Shown here: in pieces, positions 56,991 to 64,000 of the stretch
Position numbering within the stretch: position 1 is the stretch's first letter
How the letters are laid out: every line of letters begins with the position of its first letter
Assembly: GCF_900106975.1 (NCBI RefSeq)
Contig: NZ_FNNU01000003.1
Location: 636,258 to 700,257, forward strand
DNA length: 64,000 bases
Source: Pseudomonas kuykendallii
GTDB lineage: Bacteria; Pseudomonadota; Gammaproteobacteria; Pseudomonadales; Pseudomonadaceae
Reading direction: 5' to 3'
Notes under the pieces: generated by a model
Told to the model about the DNA's origin: nothing
What the model saw: the letters and a program-made list of their open reading frames with translations, nothing else
The model's database searches: none
Program-made: the position numbers and the translations under genes

Positions 56991-59794
56991 GCCAGGAACG
57001 CTACGGCATCCGCCGCTTCGCCCTGCTGAACACCGCCGGGTACAGCCTCGGCCTGTTCCCGCTGGAGAACCCGCTGTCGGTCTACGGCGCCAACAACCTG
57101 GGCAAGTCGGCGTCGATCAACGCGCTGCAGTTCCCGATCCTCGCGCGCATGTCGGACATGAGCTTCGGCAAGTACAGCCTGGAACAGTCGCGGCGCTTCT
57201 ACTTCGCCTCCGACACCAGCTACATCCTCGTCGAGGTCGCCCTGCCCCACGGGCCACACGTCATCGGCGTGGCCGGGCGCGGACCGGGCGGCGGCTTCGG
57301 CCACCAGTTCTTCGCCTACGCCGGCTCGCTGGACCTGGCGCACTACCAGAAGGACGGCACCTGCCTGAGGCAGCGCGAGCTGTTCCACGCGCTGGAGCGC
57401 GAGGGCATCAAGGCCTACGAACTCAAGCCTGAGGAGCTGCGCCGGCTGCTGGTCGGCGGGCACACCTCGATTCCGCTGGACCTCACGCTGATCCCGCTGC
57501 GTTCCACCAGCGAGCAGAGCCTGAAGACCTTCCGCGCGCTGTTCATCAACCTGCTGCACATGCGCGAGATCACCGCGGCCAAGCTCAAGCAGCTGTTCCT
57601 CGATGCCTTCGAGCACAGCCTGCGCTCGGGCAGCGTCGACTACATCGCCGCCACCGAGGAGGCGTTCCGCGACGTGCGCCGCATGGAGGGCGACTACCAG
57701 GCGCTGGTGGCCGCCGGCCCGCTGGTCGAGGCGCTGGCCGCCGGCGTGGCGCAACGCGAGCTGCTACGCGGCAAGCTTCACCGCATCTCGCCGCTGCTCG
57801 ACAACCTGCTGGGCGCCTGGCACGACTATGCCGACGCCCGTAAAGAGGAACTGGTGATCCAGGCCGAGCACTACCGCGGCGAGCAGGACAACCTGCAGCA
57901 CGCGCAGCGCGGCGACACCAGCGAACTGATGCGCCTGGAGCGCGAGATCAGCGAGATCCAGCGCTGGCTCGGCGAACTCGCGGTGCTGAAGAACCGTTTC
58001 GCCCTGGTGGACAGCGCGGCGCCGCTGGAACAGCAGCTGCTCGCCGCCAAGGACGCGCATGACGAGCTGGCCGGGGCGCTGGCGCAGGCCCGGCAGTTCA
58101 GCAGCGAGGATCTGGTGGAGCGTCTCGCCGACCTGGAGAAACGCCTGAAGTCGGTGAAGCAGCAGCTCGACCATGCGGACAACAACAGCTATTCGCGGCT
58201 GCGCGAGGAGTTCTCCCAGGCCGATGTCGATCGTCTGATGCGTCTGTTCAACGGCCAGCTGTTCAGCCTGCCGCTGGGCGAGAAAGGCATCCGCGTCGAC
58301 GATGGCGACGCCTGGGTGAAATCCGTCGAGGCGGTGCTGGACGCCTTCAAGGGCGAGCGCTTCGAAGTGCCCGGTCTGTCCGTCGACCTCTCGCACATCG
58401 AACCGCCGGCACTGCAGGCACTGGCCGACCGCGCCGCCCTGCGCGACCAGAAGGACCGCCTCGAGCGCGAGCTGAAGCAGCTCAAGACCCAGCAGGCCGT
58501 CGCGGCCGACCGCGCCGCGAGCAAGGCGCAGGCCGAGGCGTTGTACCAGGCGGTGCTGGATGCGCAGAAGGCCCTGGAGGATTTCCGCCGCAGCCAGACG
58601 CTCGCCGCCGAGGAACAGACCAAGCTCGAGCAGCTCGCCCAGCACGAAGCCGCGCAGGACGAACTCAAGCGTTCCGGCGATGCCTTCACCGAGCGCGTCC
58701 AGCAGTTGTCGGCCAAGCTGCAACTGATCGGCCGCCAGCTCGGCGACCTGGAAGCCAAGGAACGCACCCTGGAAGACGCGCTGCGCCGCCGTCAGCTGCT
58801 ACCGGCCGACCTGCCGTTCGGCACGCCGTTCATGGACCCGGTGGACGACTCGCTGGACAACCTGCTGCCGCTGCTCAACGACTATCAGGACAGCTGGCAG
58901 GCGCTGCAGCGCATCGACGGCCAGATCGAGGCGCTCTACGCCCAGGTACGCCTCAAGGGCGTGGCGAAGTTCGACAGCGAGGAAGATGTCGAGCGGCGCC
59001 TGCACCTGCTGATCAACGCCTACGCGCACCGTCAGGACGAAGCCCTCACGCTGGCGAAGGCACGACGTGCGGCGGTCACCGACATCGCCCGCACCCTGCG
59101 CAACATCCGCAGCGACTACGACAACCTCGAACACCAGTTGGCGCTGTTCAACCGCGAGATCAACAAGCGCCAGGTTTCCAACCTGCAGAGTTTCCGCATC
59201 GTGCTGGCGCCGAACAAGGACGCGCTCCGGCACATCGACCAGATCATCCACAGCGCCGGGCAGTACGAGGAAGGCGAAACGCTGTCGGTCTTCGACCTGC
59301 AGCACAGCGGCGACCAGGATGCGAAGAACGAGGAAGCCAAGGAGTACCTGGCGCGGCTGGTGGCGGCGAATCACAACCAGCTCGGTCTTAAGGACCTGTT
59401 CGAGCTGGCCTTCGAGATCACCAAGGTCGGCGGGCAGCCGGTAATCCACACCGACATCGACGGCGCGGCCTCCAACGGCACCACCATGACCATCAAGGCG
59501 CTGACCAACATGTACCTGCTGCTGCACCTGATGGATCGCGAGCAGGCCGGACGCGTGCGCCTGCCGTACTACCTCGACGAAGCGGCGGACATCGACGAGC
59601 GCAACCAGCAGGCGCTGATCGAGACCAGCCTGCAGCTCGGCTTCGTGCCGATTCTCGCCTCGGTGAAACCGCAGGTCTCGGCGCACTGCGCCATCGACCT
59701 GGAAGGCGGCAGCGGCCCCAATGGCATCTACATCGACGAAGCTGACTGGAAGTTCATCGCCCGCCGCGAGCCGGCGACCGCCGAGCCGGCCTGA
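56987..59794 (+). CDS. mksB: Condensin ATPase MksB (SMC-like)
   Basis: MksB, 935 aa, the SMC-like motor of the condensin. Walker A is GANNLGKSAS near residue 33; two coiled-coil arms follow (for example LERELKQLKTQQAVAADRAA), with a short hinge between. The C-terminal head has the Walker B and D-loop YLDEAADIDERNQQALIETS. It is shorter than SMC (about 1150 aa), as expected for the Mks group. No fourth gene for a TOPRIM nuclease (MksG/JetD) follows; the next gene is pqiB on the other strand. Confidence 0.92.
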   Translation: MSQERYGIRRFALLNTAGYSLGLFPLENPLSVYGANNLGKSASINALQFPILARMSDMSFGKYSLEQSRRFYFASDTSYILVEVALPHGPHVIGVAGRGPGGGFGHQFFAYAGSLDLAHYQKDGTCLRQRELFHALEREGIKAYELKPEELRRLLVGGHTSIPLDLTLIPLRSTSEQSLKTFRALFINLLHMREITAAKLKQLFLDAFEHSLRSGSVDYIAATEEAFRDVRRMEGDYQALVAAGPLVEALAAGVAQRELLRGKLHRISPLLDNLLGAWHDYADARKEELVIQAEHYRGEQDNLQHAQRGDTSELMRLEREISEIQRWLGELAVLKNRFALVDSAAPLEQQLLAAKDAHDELAGALAQARQFSSEDLVERLADLEKRLKSVKQQLDHADNNSYSRLREEFSQADVDRLMRLFNGQLFSLPLGEKGIRVDDGDAWVKSVEAVLDAFKGERFEVPGLSVDLSHIEPPALQALADRAALRDQKDRLERELKQLKTQQAVAADRAASKAQAEALYQAVLDAQKALEDFRRSQTLAAEEQTKLEQLAQHEAAQDELKRSGDAFTERVQQLSAKLQLIGRQLGDLEAKERTLEDALRRRQLLPADLPFGTPFMDPVDDSLDNLLPLLNDYQDSWQALQRIDGQIEALYAQVRLKGVAKFDSEEDVERRLHLLINAYAHRQDEALTLAKARRAAVTDIARTLRNIRSDYDNLEHQLALFNREINKRQVSNLQSFRIVLAPNKDALRHIDQIIHSAGQYEEGETLSVFDLQHSGDQDAKNEEAKEYLARLVAANHNQLGLKDLFELAFEITKVGGQPVIHTDIDGAASNGTTMTIKALTNMYLLLHLMDREQAGRVRLPYYLDEAADIDERNQQALIETSLQLGFVPILASVKPQVSAHCAIDLEGGSGPNGIYIDEADWKFIARREPATAEPA

Positions 59795-59807
59795 TCCGTT
59801 GCTAAAG

Positions 59808-59830
59808 CGTAGGGTGGGCTTCAGCCCACC
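59808..59830. repeat. REP-like palindrome after mksB
   Basis: cgtaggg followed by a palindrome tgggct tc agccca, flanked by cc. A diverged copy (aggctgaagcccatcct) follows at about 59863-59880. It lies 14 bases after the mksB stop and may act as its transcription end. Confidence 0.6.
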
Positions 59831-59948
59831 TTCTGAACCACCCGGCGGATCTCTGCGCGATAGGCTGAAGCCCATCCTGCAAGCGTGATCCGACACGCCC
59901 ATCAGCCGATCCCACGCTCACCGAGTCACGACGGATCGCTCGCCGGCC

Positions 59949-62240
59949 CTACTTCTCCAGCCTGATCTTCGGCGCCCACTGCAGCCAGGCATCCTCCGCA
60001 CCGTCGAACAGCGCGAAGGTCTGTCCCGGCGTGGCCGGGCCGCCCATCTCCGGATTGTTCGGCGTGGCGAAGGCGATACCGCTCTCCAGCATCGCCTCGA
60101 AGGACTCCGTGCGCACCTGCACGCCCTTGAACAGGCTGGCGTCGACGCCGAACCCGCTGGCATTCCAGAAGCGGCTCCCGCTGCGAACCAGAGGCGCATA
60201 GCGCGGCTCGATGAGCGCGTGGATCAGCACCCGGTCAGAGGTCGGGCCCAGCTCGAAGTCGGTCACCTTGCCCACCGGCACCTGGCGATAGCTGATGATC
60301 GCGCCCGGCTTCAACGAGCCGCGACGCGCCGCGCTGAGCACCAGGTGCAGGCCTTCCTCGCGGACCGCGTCGAGCGAGGGCGCCTTGCTCAGCGTGAAGC
60401 GCGTCTGCGGCGCACCGGGGCGCTGGGCGGGCTGCACTTCCAGGTATTGGCCGCCGATCAGCGTATCCAGGTTGGCCGTGCGCGCCAGGCCGAACTCAGG
60501 CTTGACCACCCAGAACTTCGTGCCCTCGCGGGCGATACGCGCTTCGGCCTCGGTGATCCGCACCTTGAGCAGCACGCCGCTGAGGTCCTTGTTCAGGGTC
60601 AGCGATTCCACCTTGCCGACCTCGAGCCCCTTGAAGCGGATCGGCGTCCCTTCGCGCAGGCCCTCGGCGTTCTCGACACCGATCTCCAGCACGGTGCCCA
60701 CCGCCAGCGCCTTGGCCTCGTCCTCGAACAGGTCGAAGCGCCGCACACCGGTCACCGCCTTAGCCTTGGAGTCCGGGGTGGCGAAGGCGATGCCGCCGGT
60801 GACCAGCGTCTGCAGGGACTCGCTCTTCACTTCGATCCCGGACAACCCACCCTTGAGCGAAACCCCACTGGCGTTCCAGAAGCGCGTCGACTCGTTGACC
60901 AGATGCATGTATTCCGGCTCGATGTGCACGCCCACCACCACGCGCTGCTGGTCCCGCGACAGCTGGTAGCTCTGCACGCTGCCGACGCGCATCTGCTTGT
61001 AGAGCACCGCGCTGCCGATATCCAGCGAACCGAGGCGGTCGGTGGTCAGGACCAGATGCAGGCCGGGCGCATCGGTGTTCAGCGGCGGCGCCTTGGCGCG
61101 GATTGTGAACTCGCGCGACGGCGAATCACCCTTGCCGAACCGCACGGCGATGTAGTTGCCCTTCACCAGCGCTTCCAGGCCAGTGATCCCGGCGAGGGAG
61201 ATCGAGGGTTTCACGCCCCAGAACTCGGTGTTCTCGTTGAGCATCTCCTCGGTGCGCGGGTCCATGCTCAGCTCGGCGGTCGCCTCGGTGAAATGCTCGC
61301 CCATTTCCAGTTTCTTCAAGGTGCCGACCTGTACGCCATTCAGCATGACGGCGGTACGACCTTCCTGCATGCCGCTGACATCGCGGATGTGCAGCTTGAC
61401 CTTGACGCCGGCCTCGGCGGCCTCGTAGTCCTCGTACAGGCGGAACGGCAGCCGGGGGTCGGTGGGCGGGCTGTCCTGGCGATGGTCCGGCGTGGCGAAG
61501 GCGATGCCACCGGCGGCGATGCTGAGCAGCGACTCGGTGCGCACCTTGAAGCCTGACAATCCTCCCGACACCGTTACCCCACCGGCATTCCAGAAGCGCG
61601 TGTGCTTGCGCACCAGTTGCGCGTACTCGGGATCGATGTGGACCTTCACCTCGATGGTCTTCTGGTCCGCCCCCAGGGCGTAACTCTTCACCTGGCCGAC
61701 CTGGATCTGCTTGTAATAGACCGGGCTGCCCTGCTCGAGGGAACCTAGGCGCTCGGCCTTCAGGGTGATATGCAGGCCGGGCAGGTCATCGGACATACCC
61801 GGCGGCTCCTTCAACGCGACGAACTCGCGCTCCGGCTCGCCCTGGGCCGGCTCGATGGCGATGTAGACACCCGAGACCAGCGTCTCCAACCCGGTCACCC
61901 CGCCCAGGGAGATACGCGGCTTGACCAGCCAGAAGCGCGTGCCCTTGCTGAGGTAAGGCTCAGCCTCCTTCTTGATCTCGATGGTGGCGATGACGCCCTT
62001 CATGTCGTCGGCGATATGCAGGTCGGTCACCGTGCCCACCGAAATGCCGCGATAGATCAGCTCGGTCTTGTTGGCCTGGATGCCGTCGCCACTTTCGAAG
62101 TGGACCTTGATTTCGATGCCGGCCTCACTGAAGGCACGGTAGGCGAGCCATCCACCGATCAGCAGCGCGATCAGGGGCAGTACCCAGATCACGGACCAGT
62201 TGGAGGCGGGGCGAATCCTGGCTTTGGGCAGATCACTCAT
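59949..62240 (-). CDS. pqiB: MCE-domain lipid transport protein, PqiB/LetB type
   Basis: Protein of 763 aa. One N-terminal membrane helix (VIWVLPLIALLIGGWLAY) is followed by six MCE domains in a row, starting near IEIKVHFESGDGIQANKT, LHITLKAERLGSLEQG, VKVKLHIRDVSGMQEG, LHLVLTTDRLGSLDIG, VLEIGVENAEGLREG and LHLVLSAARRGSLKPG. MCE rings stack into a tube across the periplasm that carries lipids between the membranes. E. coli PqiB has three domains and LetB (YebT) seven, so six lies between. It overlaps the pqiA-like gene upstream by 8 bases. Confidence 0.9.
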   Translation of the reverse strand: MSDLPKARIRPASNWSVIWVLPLIALLIGGWLAYRAFSEAGIEIKVHFESGDGIQANKTELIYRGISVGTVTDLHIADDMKGVIATIEIKKEAEPYLSKGTRFWLVKPRISLGGVTGLETLVSGVYIAIEPAQGEPEREFVALKEPPGMSDDLPGLHITLKAERLGSLEQGSPVYYKQIQVGQVKSYALGADQKTIEVKVHIDPEYAQLVRKHTRFWNAGGVTVSGGLSGFKVRTESLLSIAAGGIAFATPDHRQDSPPTDPRLPFRLYEDYEAAEAGVKVKLHIRDVSGMQEGRTAVMLNGVQVGTLKKLEMGEHFTEATAELSMDPRTEEMLNENTEFWGVKPSISLAGITGLEALVKGNYIAVRFGKGDSPSREFTIRAKAPPLNTDAPGLHLVLTTDRLGSLDIGSAVLYKQMRVGSVQSYQLSRDQQRVVVGVHIEPEYMHLVNESTRFWNASGVSLKGGLSGIEVKSESLQTLVTGGIAFATPDSKAKAVTGVRRFDLFEDEAKALAVGTVLEIGVENAEGLREGTPIRFKGLEVGKVESLTLNKDLSGVLLKVRITEAEARIAREGTKFWVVKPEFGLARTANLDTLIGGQYLEVQPAQRPGAPQTRFTLSKAPSLDAVREEGLHLVLSAARRGSLKPGAIISYRQVPVGKVTDFELGPTSDRVLIHALIEPRYAPLVRSGSRFWNASGFGVDASLFKGVQVRTESFEAMLESGIAFATPNNPEMGGPATPGQTFALFDGAEDAWLQWAPKIRLEK

Positions 62241-62856
62241 GGTCTTGGTACGGCTCCGTGTTATCCCAGATCAGGCGAGGGTCGAAGGTGATCGCGGCAA
62301 GCATGGTCAATACCACGACGCAGGCGAAGGCGACCGCGCCCGGATTGGCTTCCACCCGCGCGAACGCGCCGAAATTCACGGCCGTGACGAGGATGGCGAT
62401 GACGAAAATATCCAGCATCGACCAGCGGCCGATCCACTCGATGAAGCGATACATCAGGATGCGCTTGCGCGCCGAAAGCGGTTGGTGGCGCTGCACCGAA
62501 TAAAGAAGCAGCGCGATGCCGACCAGCTTGAAGGTCGGTACCAGGATACTGGCGATGAACACCAGGGCGGCAATCGGGAACATGCCGTGATGCGCCAGTT
62601 CCACCACACCGGACATGATCGTCGAGGGCGCGCCATTGCCGAAGGTGCTCACCGTCATGATCGGCAGCACGTTGGCGGGGATGTAGAGGATGGTCGCGGT
62701 AACCAGCAATGCCCAGGTACGCGCCAGGCTGTTGATCCGCCGCGGGGTGACGTGCGCACCACAACGCGAGCAGTACTGCCGTTCCTGCTCGTCATCGCGC
62801 GCATTCAAGTGATGACACTCGGTACAGACGAGGATGCCGGCATCAAGCGCTCGCAT
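62233..62856 (-). CDS. pqiA: PqiA/LetA-like integral membrane protein, second half
   Basis: Protein of 207 aa with an N-terminal zinc ribbon (CTECHHLN and CSRCGAH) and four membrane helices (starting TWALLVTATILYIPANVLPI). It is half the size of E. coli PqiA or LetA, which have two such modules in one chain. The neighbour at 62843 is the other half. Together they should load lipid into the PqiB tube. It overlaps pqiB by 8 bases and its neighbour by 14. Confidence 0.88.
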   Translation of the reverse strand: MRALDAGILVCTECHHLNARDDEQERQYCSRCGAHVTPRRINSLARTWALLVTATILYIPANVLPIMTVSTFGNGAPSTIMSGVVELAHHGMFPIAALVFIASILVPTFKLVGIALLLYSVQRHQPLSARKRILMYRFIEWIGRWSMLDIFVIAILVTAVNFGAFARVEANPGAVAFACVVVLTMLAAITFDPRLIWDNTEPYQDHE

Positions 62857-63505
62857 GGCCGTCCTCCTCGCCCGCCAGGGCTTCCCATATCTGGTGCGGC
62901 GACATCACGACCTCGAGCCAGACCTGCAGCAACAGCAGCGAAACGAAGCACACGAGCCCGGTGCCTATGGCCAGGTGCGCGATATCGCCAAGCTTGACGA
63001 TCGCCACCAGGATGCCCAGCAGGTATACCTCAAGCATCCCCCACACGCGCAGCTCGTGATAGATCCGATAAAGCACCAAGCCGTAGCTGCGTCCCACCTT
63101 CAAGCAAATGCTCAGCAGCACCAGTAGCTGACAGAGCAGCTTGAGCAACGGAACGCCCATACTGGAGAGGAATACCAGCACCGCCACTTCCGGCATGTCG
63201 GCACCGTACAGACCGAGCACGGCGCTCCACATGGTGTCGATGCTCGACTGGCCAAGCAGATCCAGCCGCATGATCGGCAGGAAGTTGGCCGGGAAGTAGA
63301 GGAGCAGCGCCGCCAGGACCAGTGCCAGGCTGCGCGACACGACGCTGTGGCGGTGGGTGTAGAGCTCGTAGCCGCAACGCGGACAGATCGCCTTCTGCCC
63401 CAGCGCCAGGTTGGGCTTGAGCATCAGCAGATCGCACTCGTGGCAGGCGATCAGTTCGTCGAGCGGGCGCTCGGCAAGAGACCGGGAATCGGCCGTATCA
63501 GGCAT
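62843..63505 (-). CDS. pqiA: PqiA/LetA-like integral membrane protein, first half
   Basis: Protein of 220 aa with a zinc ribbon (CHECDLL and CPRCGYE) and four membrane helices (LALVLAALLLYFPANFLPIM and others). It is the first gene of the operon. Start ATG at 63505 is chosen because the residues before it (eight codons) are not typical; ATG at 63529 is possible. With the gene after it, it makes up the two modules that are fused in PqiA/LetA elsewhere. It matches the PA4690 position just beside the rRNA operon. Confidence 0.88.
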   Translation of the reverse strand: MPDTADSRSLAERPLDELIACHECDLLMLKPNLALGQKAICPRCGYELYTHRHSVVSRSLALVLAALLLYFPANFLPIMRLDLLGQSSIDTMWSAVLGLYGADMPEVAVLVFLSSMGVPLLKLLCQLLVLLSICLKVGRSYGLVLYRIYHELRVWGMLEVYLLGILVAIVKLGDIAHLAIGTGLVCFVSLLLLQVWLEVVMSPHQIWEALAGEEDGHASA

Positions 63506-63717
63506 TGGCAAGGCTCGGCAGTCCAGCATCCAGTTTCGGAAATTCGCTGTTCAGTGTGCGGCGTCGGACGATGACTCATTCGGTTCGACCGCCGCGTCTG
63601 CGCTTGGTTTGGACCGGTGATGGCAATCAGGCATGAGGGTGGGAAACGCCCTCTCCCTGCCGGCGACCCTTCGCCGGAGCAGCTCCGATAGATTACCTGT
63701 TTTCTGGGCCCCAAAAG

Positions 63718-63757
63718 CCAAACCCCCAACCCGACTACTCGGATTGGGGGTTTGGGG
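63718..63757 (-). terminator. Terminator of the rRNA operon
   Basis: On the minus strand, arms ccaaacccccaa and ttgggggtttgg (with the inner tccga/tcggg part) form a long stem around a short loop, followed by TTTT. It lies 5 bases after the 5S end. Confidence 0.88.
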
Positions 63758-63761
63758 ATAG

Positions 63762-63881
63762 GAGCTTGACGATGACCTACTCTCACATGGGGAAACCCCA
63801 CACTACCATCGGCGATGCGTCGTTTCACTACTGAGTTCGGGATGGGATCAGGTGGTTCCAACGCTCTATGGTCGTCAAGCA
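63762..63881 (-). rRNA. rrf: 5S ribosomal RNA
   Basis: A 120-base gene read on the minus strand from 63881. Ends tgcttgacgac and gtcaagctc pair, and the inside holds the conserved ccgaactcag and gatggtagtgtggggt segments. It is the last gene of an rRNA operon whose 23S gene lies beyond the right window edge. Confidence 0.97.
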
Positions 63882-64000
63882 ATTCGGTTGGGGAATCGGT
63901 GTTGAGTCGCTTCCCCTAATTGGGTATGTGATATCTGTTGGTTTGCAAGTTCTGACAAGCTTTCGGCTTATGTCGACTTCACCTTCTAACACCATCGTTG
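63882..64000 (-). other. 23S-5S spacer (partial)
   Basis: The last 119 bases are AT-richer spacer between 5S and the 23S gene. I do not recognise the 23S 3' end inside the window. Confidence 0.6.

Overview
The window is high-GC chromosomal DNA of a Pseudomonas from the P. aeruginosa group, probably not P. aeruginosa itself. The evidence is gene order: panE, a sensor kinase, argJ, secA and dciA on the left; pagL-murI-moeB-prmC-prfA-hemA, lolB-ispE-tRNA-Gln-prs-rplY-pth-ychF-tRNA-Met in the middle; and a carbonic anhydrase, rimI, mksFEB, pqiB/pqiA and the 5S end of an rRNA operon on the right. As I recall strain PAO1, these match blocks PA4396-PA4404 and PA4661-PA4690. The two blocks are joined at about 13.2 kb, and several PAO1 genes are missing or replaced.

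Layout. 1-13.2 kb: a c-di-GMP-type response regulator (cut by the window edge), panE, a PAS/HAMP sensor kinase, a cobalamin adenosyltransferase, a channel-like membrane protein, cbpA-cbpM, a Nudix/ThiE fusion, a GST, argJ, secA and a dciA-like gene. 13.3-26.6 kb: lipid A, cell-wall, translation and haem genes, then outer-membrane lipoprotein, isoprenoid and PRPP genes with tRNA-Gln. 26.9-47.5 kb: about 20 kb of accessory DNA starting at tRNA-Met. 47.6-64 kb: core genes again, including trehalose synthesis (otsAB), the MksBEF condensin and a Pqi/Let-type MCE lipid-transport locus.

The accessory region has three parts. (a) 27.0-35.4 kb is a Pf-type filamentous prophage (Inoviridae) next to tRNA-Met, with integrase, replication protein, a strong hairpin origin candidate, Zot, three virion proteins, ssDNA-binding protein, small early proteins, excisionase and a divergent repressor. 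(b) 35.5-41.5 kb is cargo: an AT-rich four-gene block (membrane protein, cytosine-5 DNA methyltransferase, a kinase with two GHKL ATPase domains, and a receiver protein whose C-terminus looks like a HEPN RNase), followed by a RelE/antitoxin pair. I read the four-gene block as a probable phage-defence system in which a phosphorelay controls an RNase. This is the most interesting item in the window. (c) 41.7-46.9 kb is a complete tricarballylate-use locus, tcuR-tcuABC, of ordinary GC content, followed by an orphan BrnA-like antitoxin.

I could not find a second copy of the tRNA-Met 3' end, so the far end of the prophage is not fixed by sequence. No CRISPR array, insertion sequence or known riboswitch was recognised.
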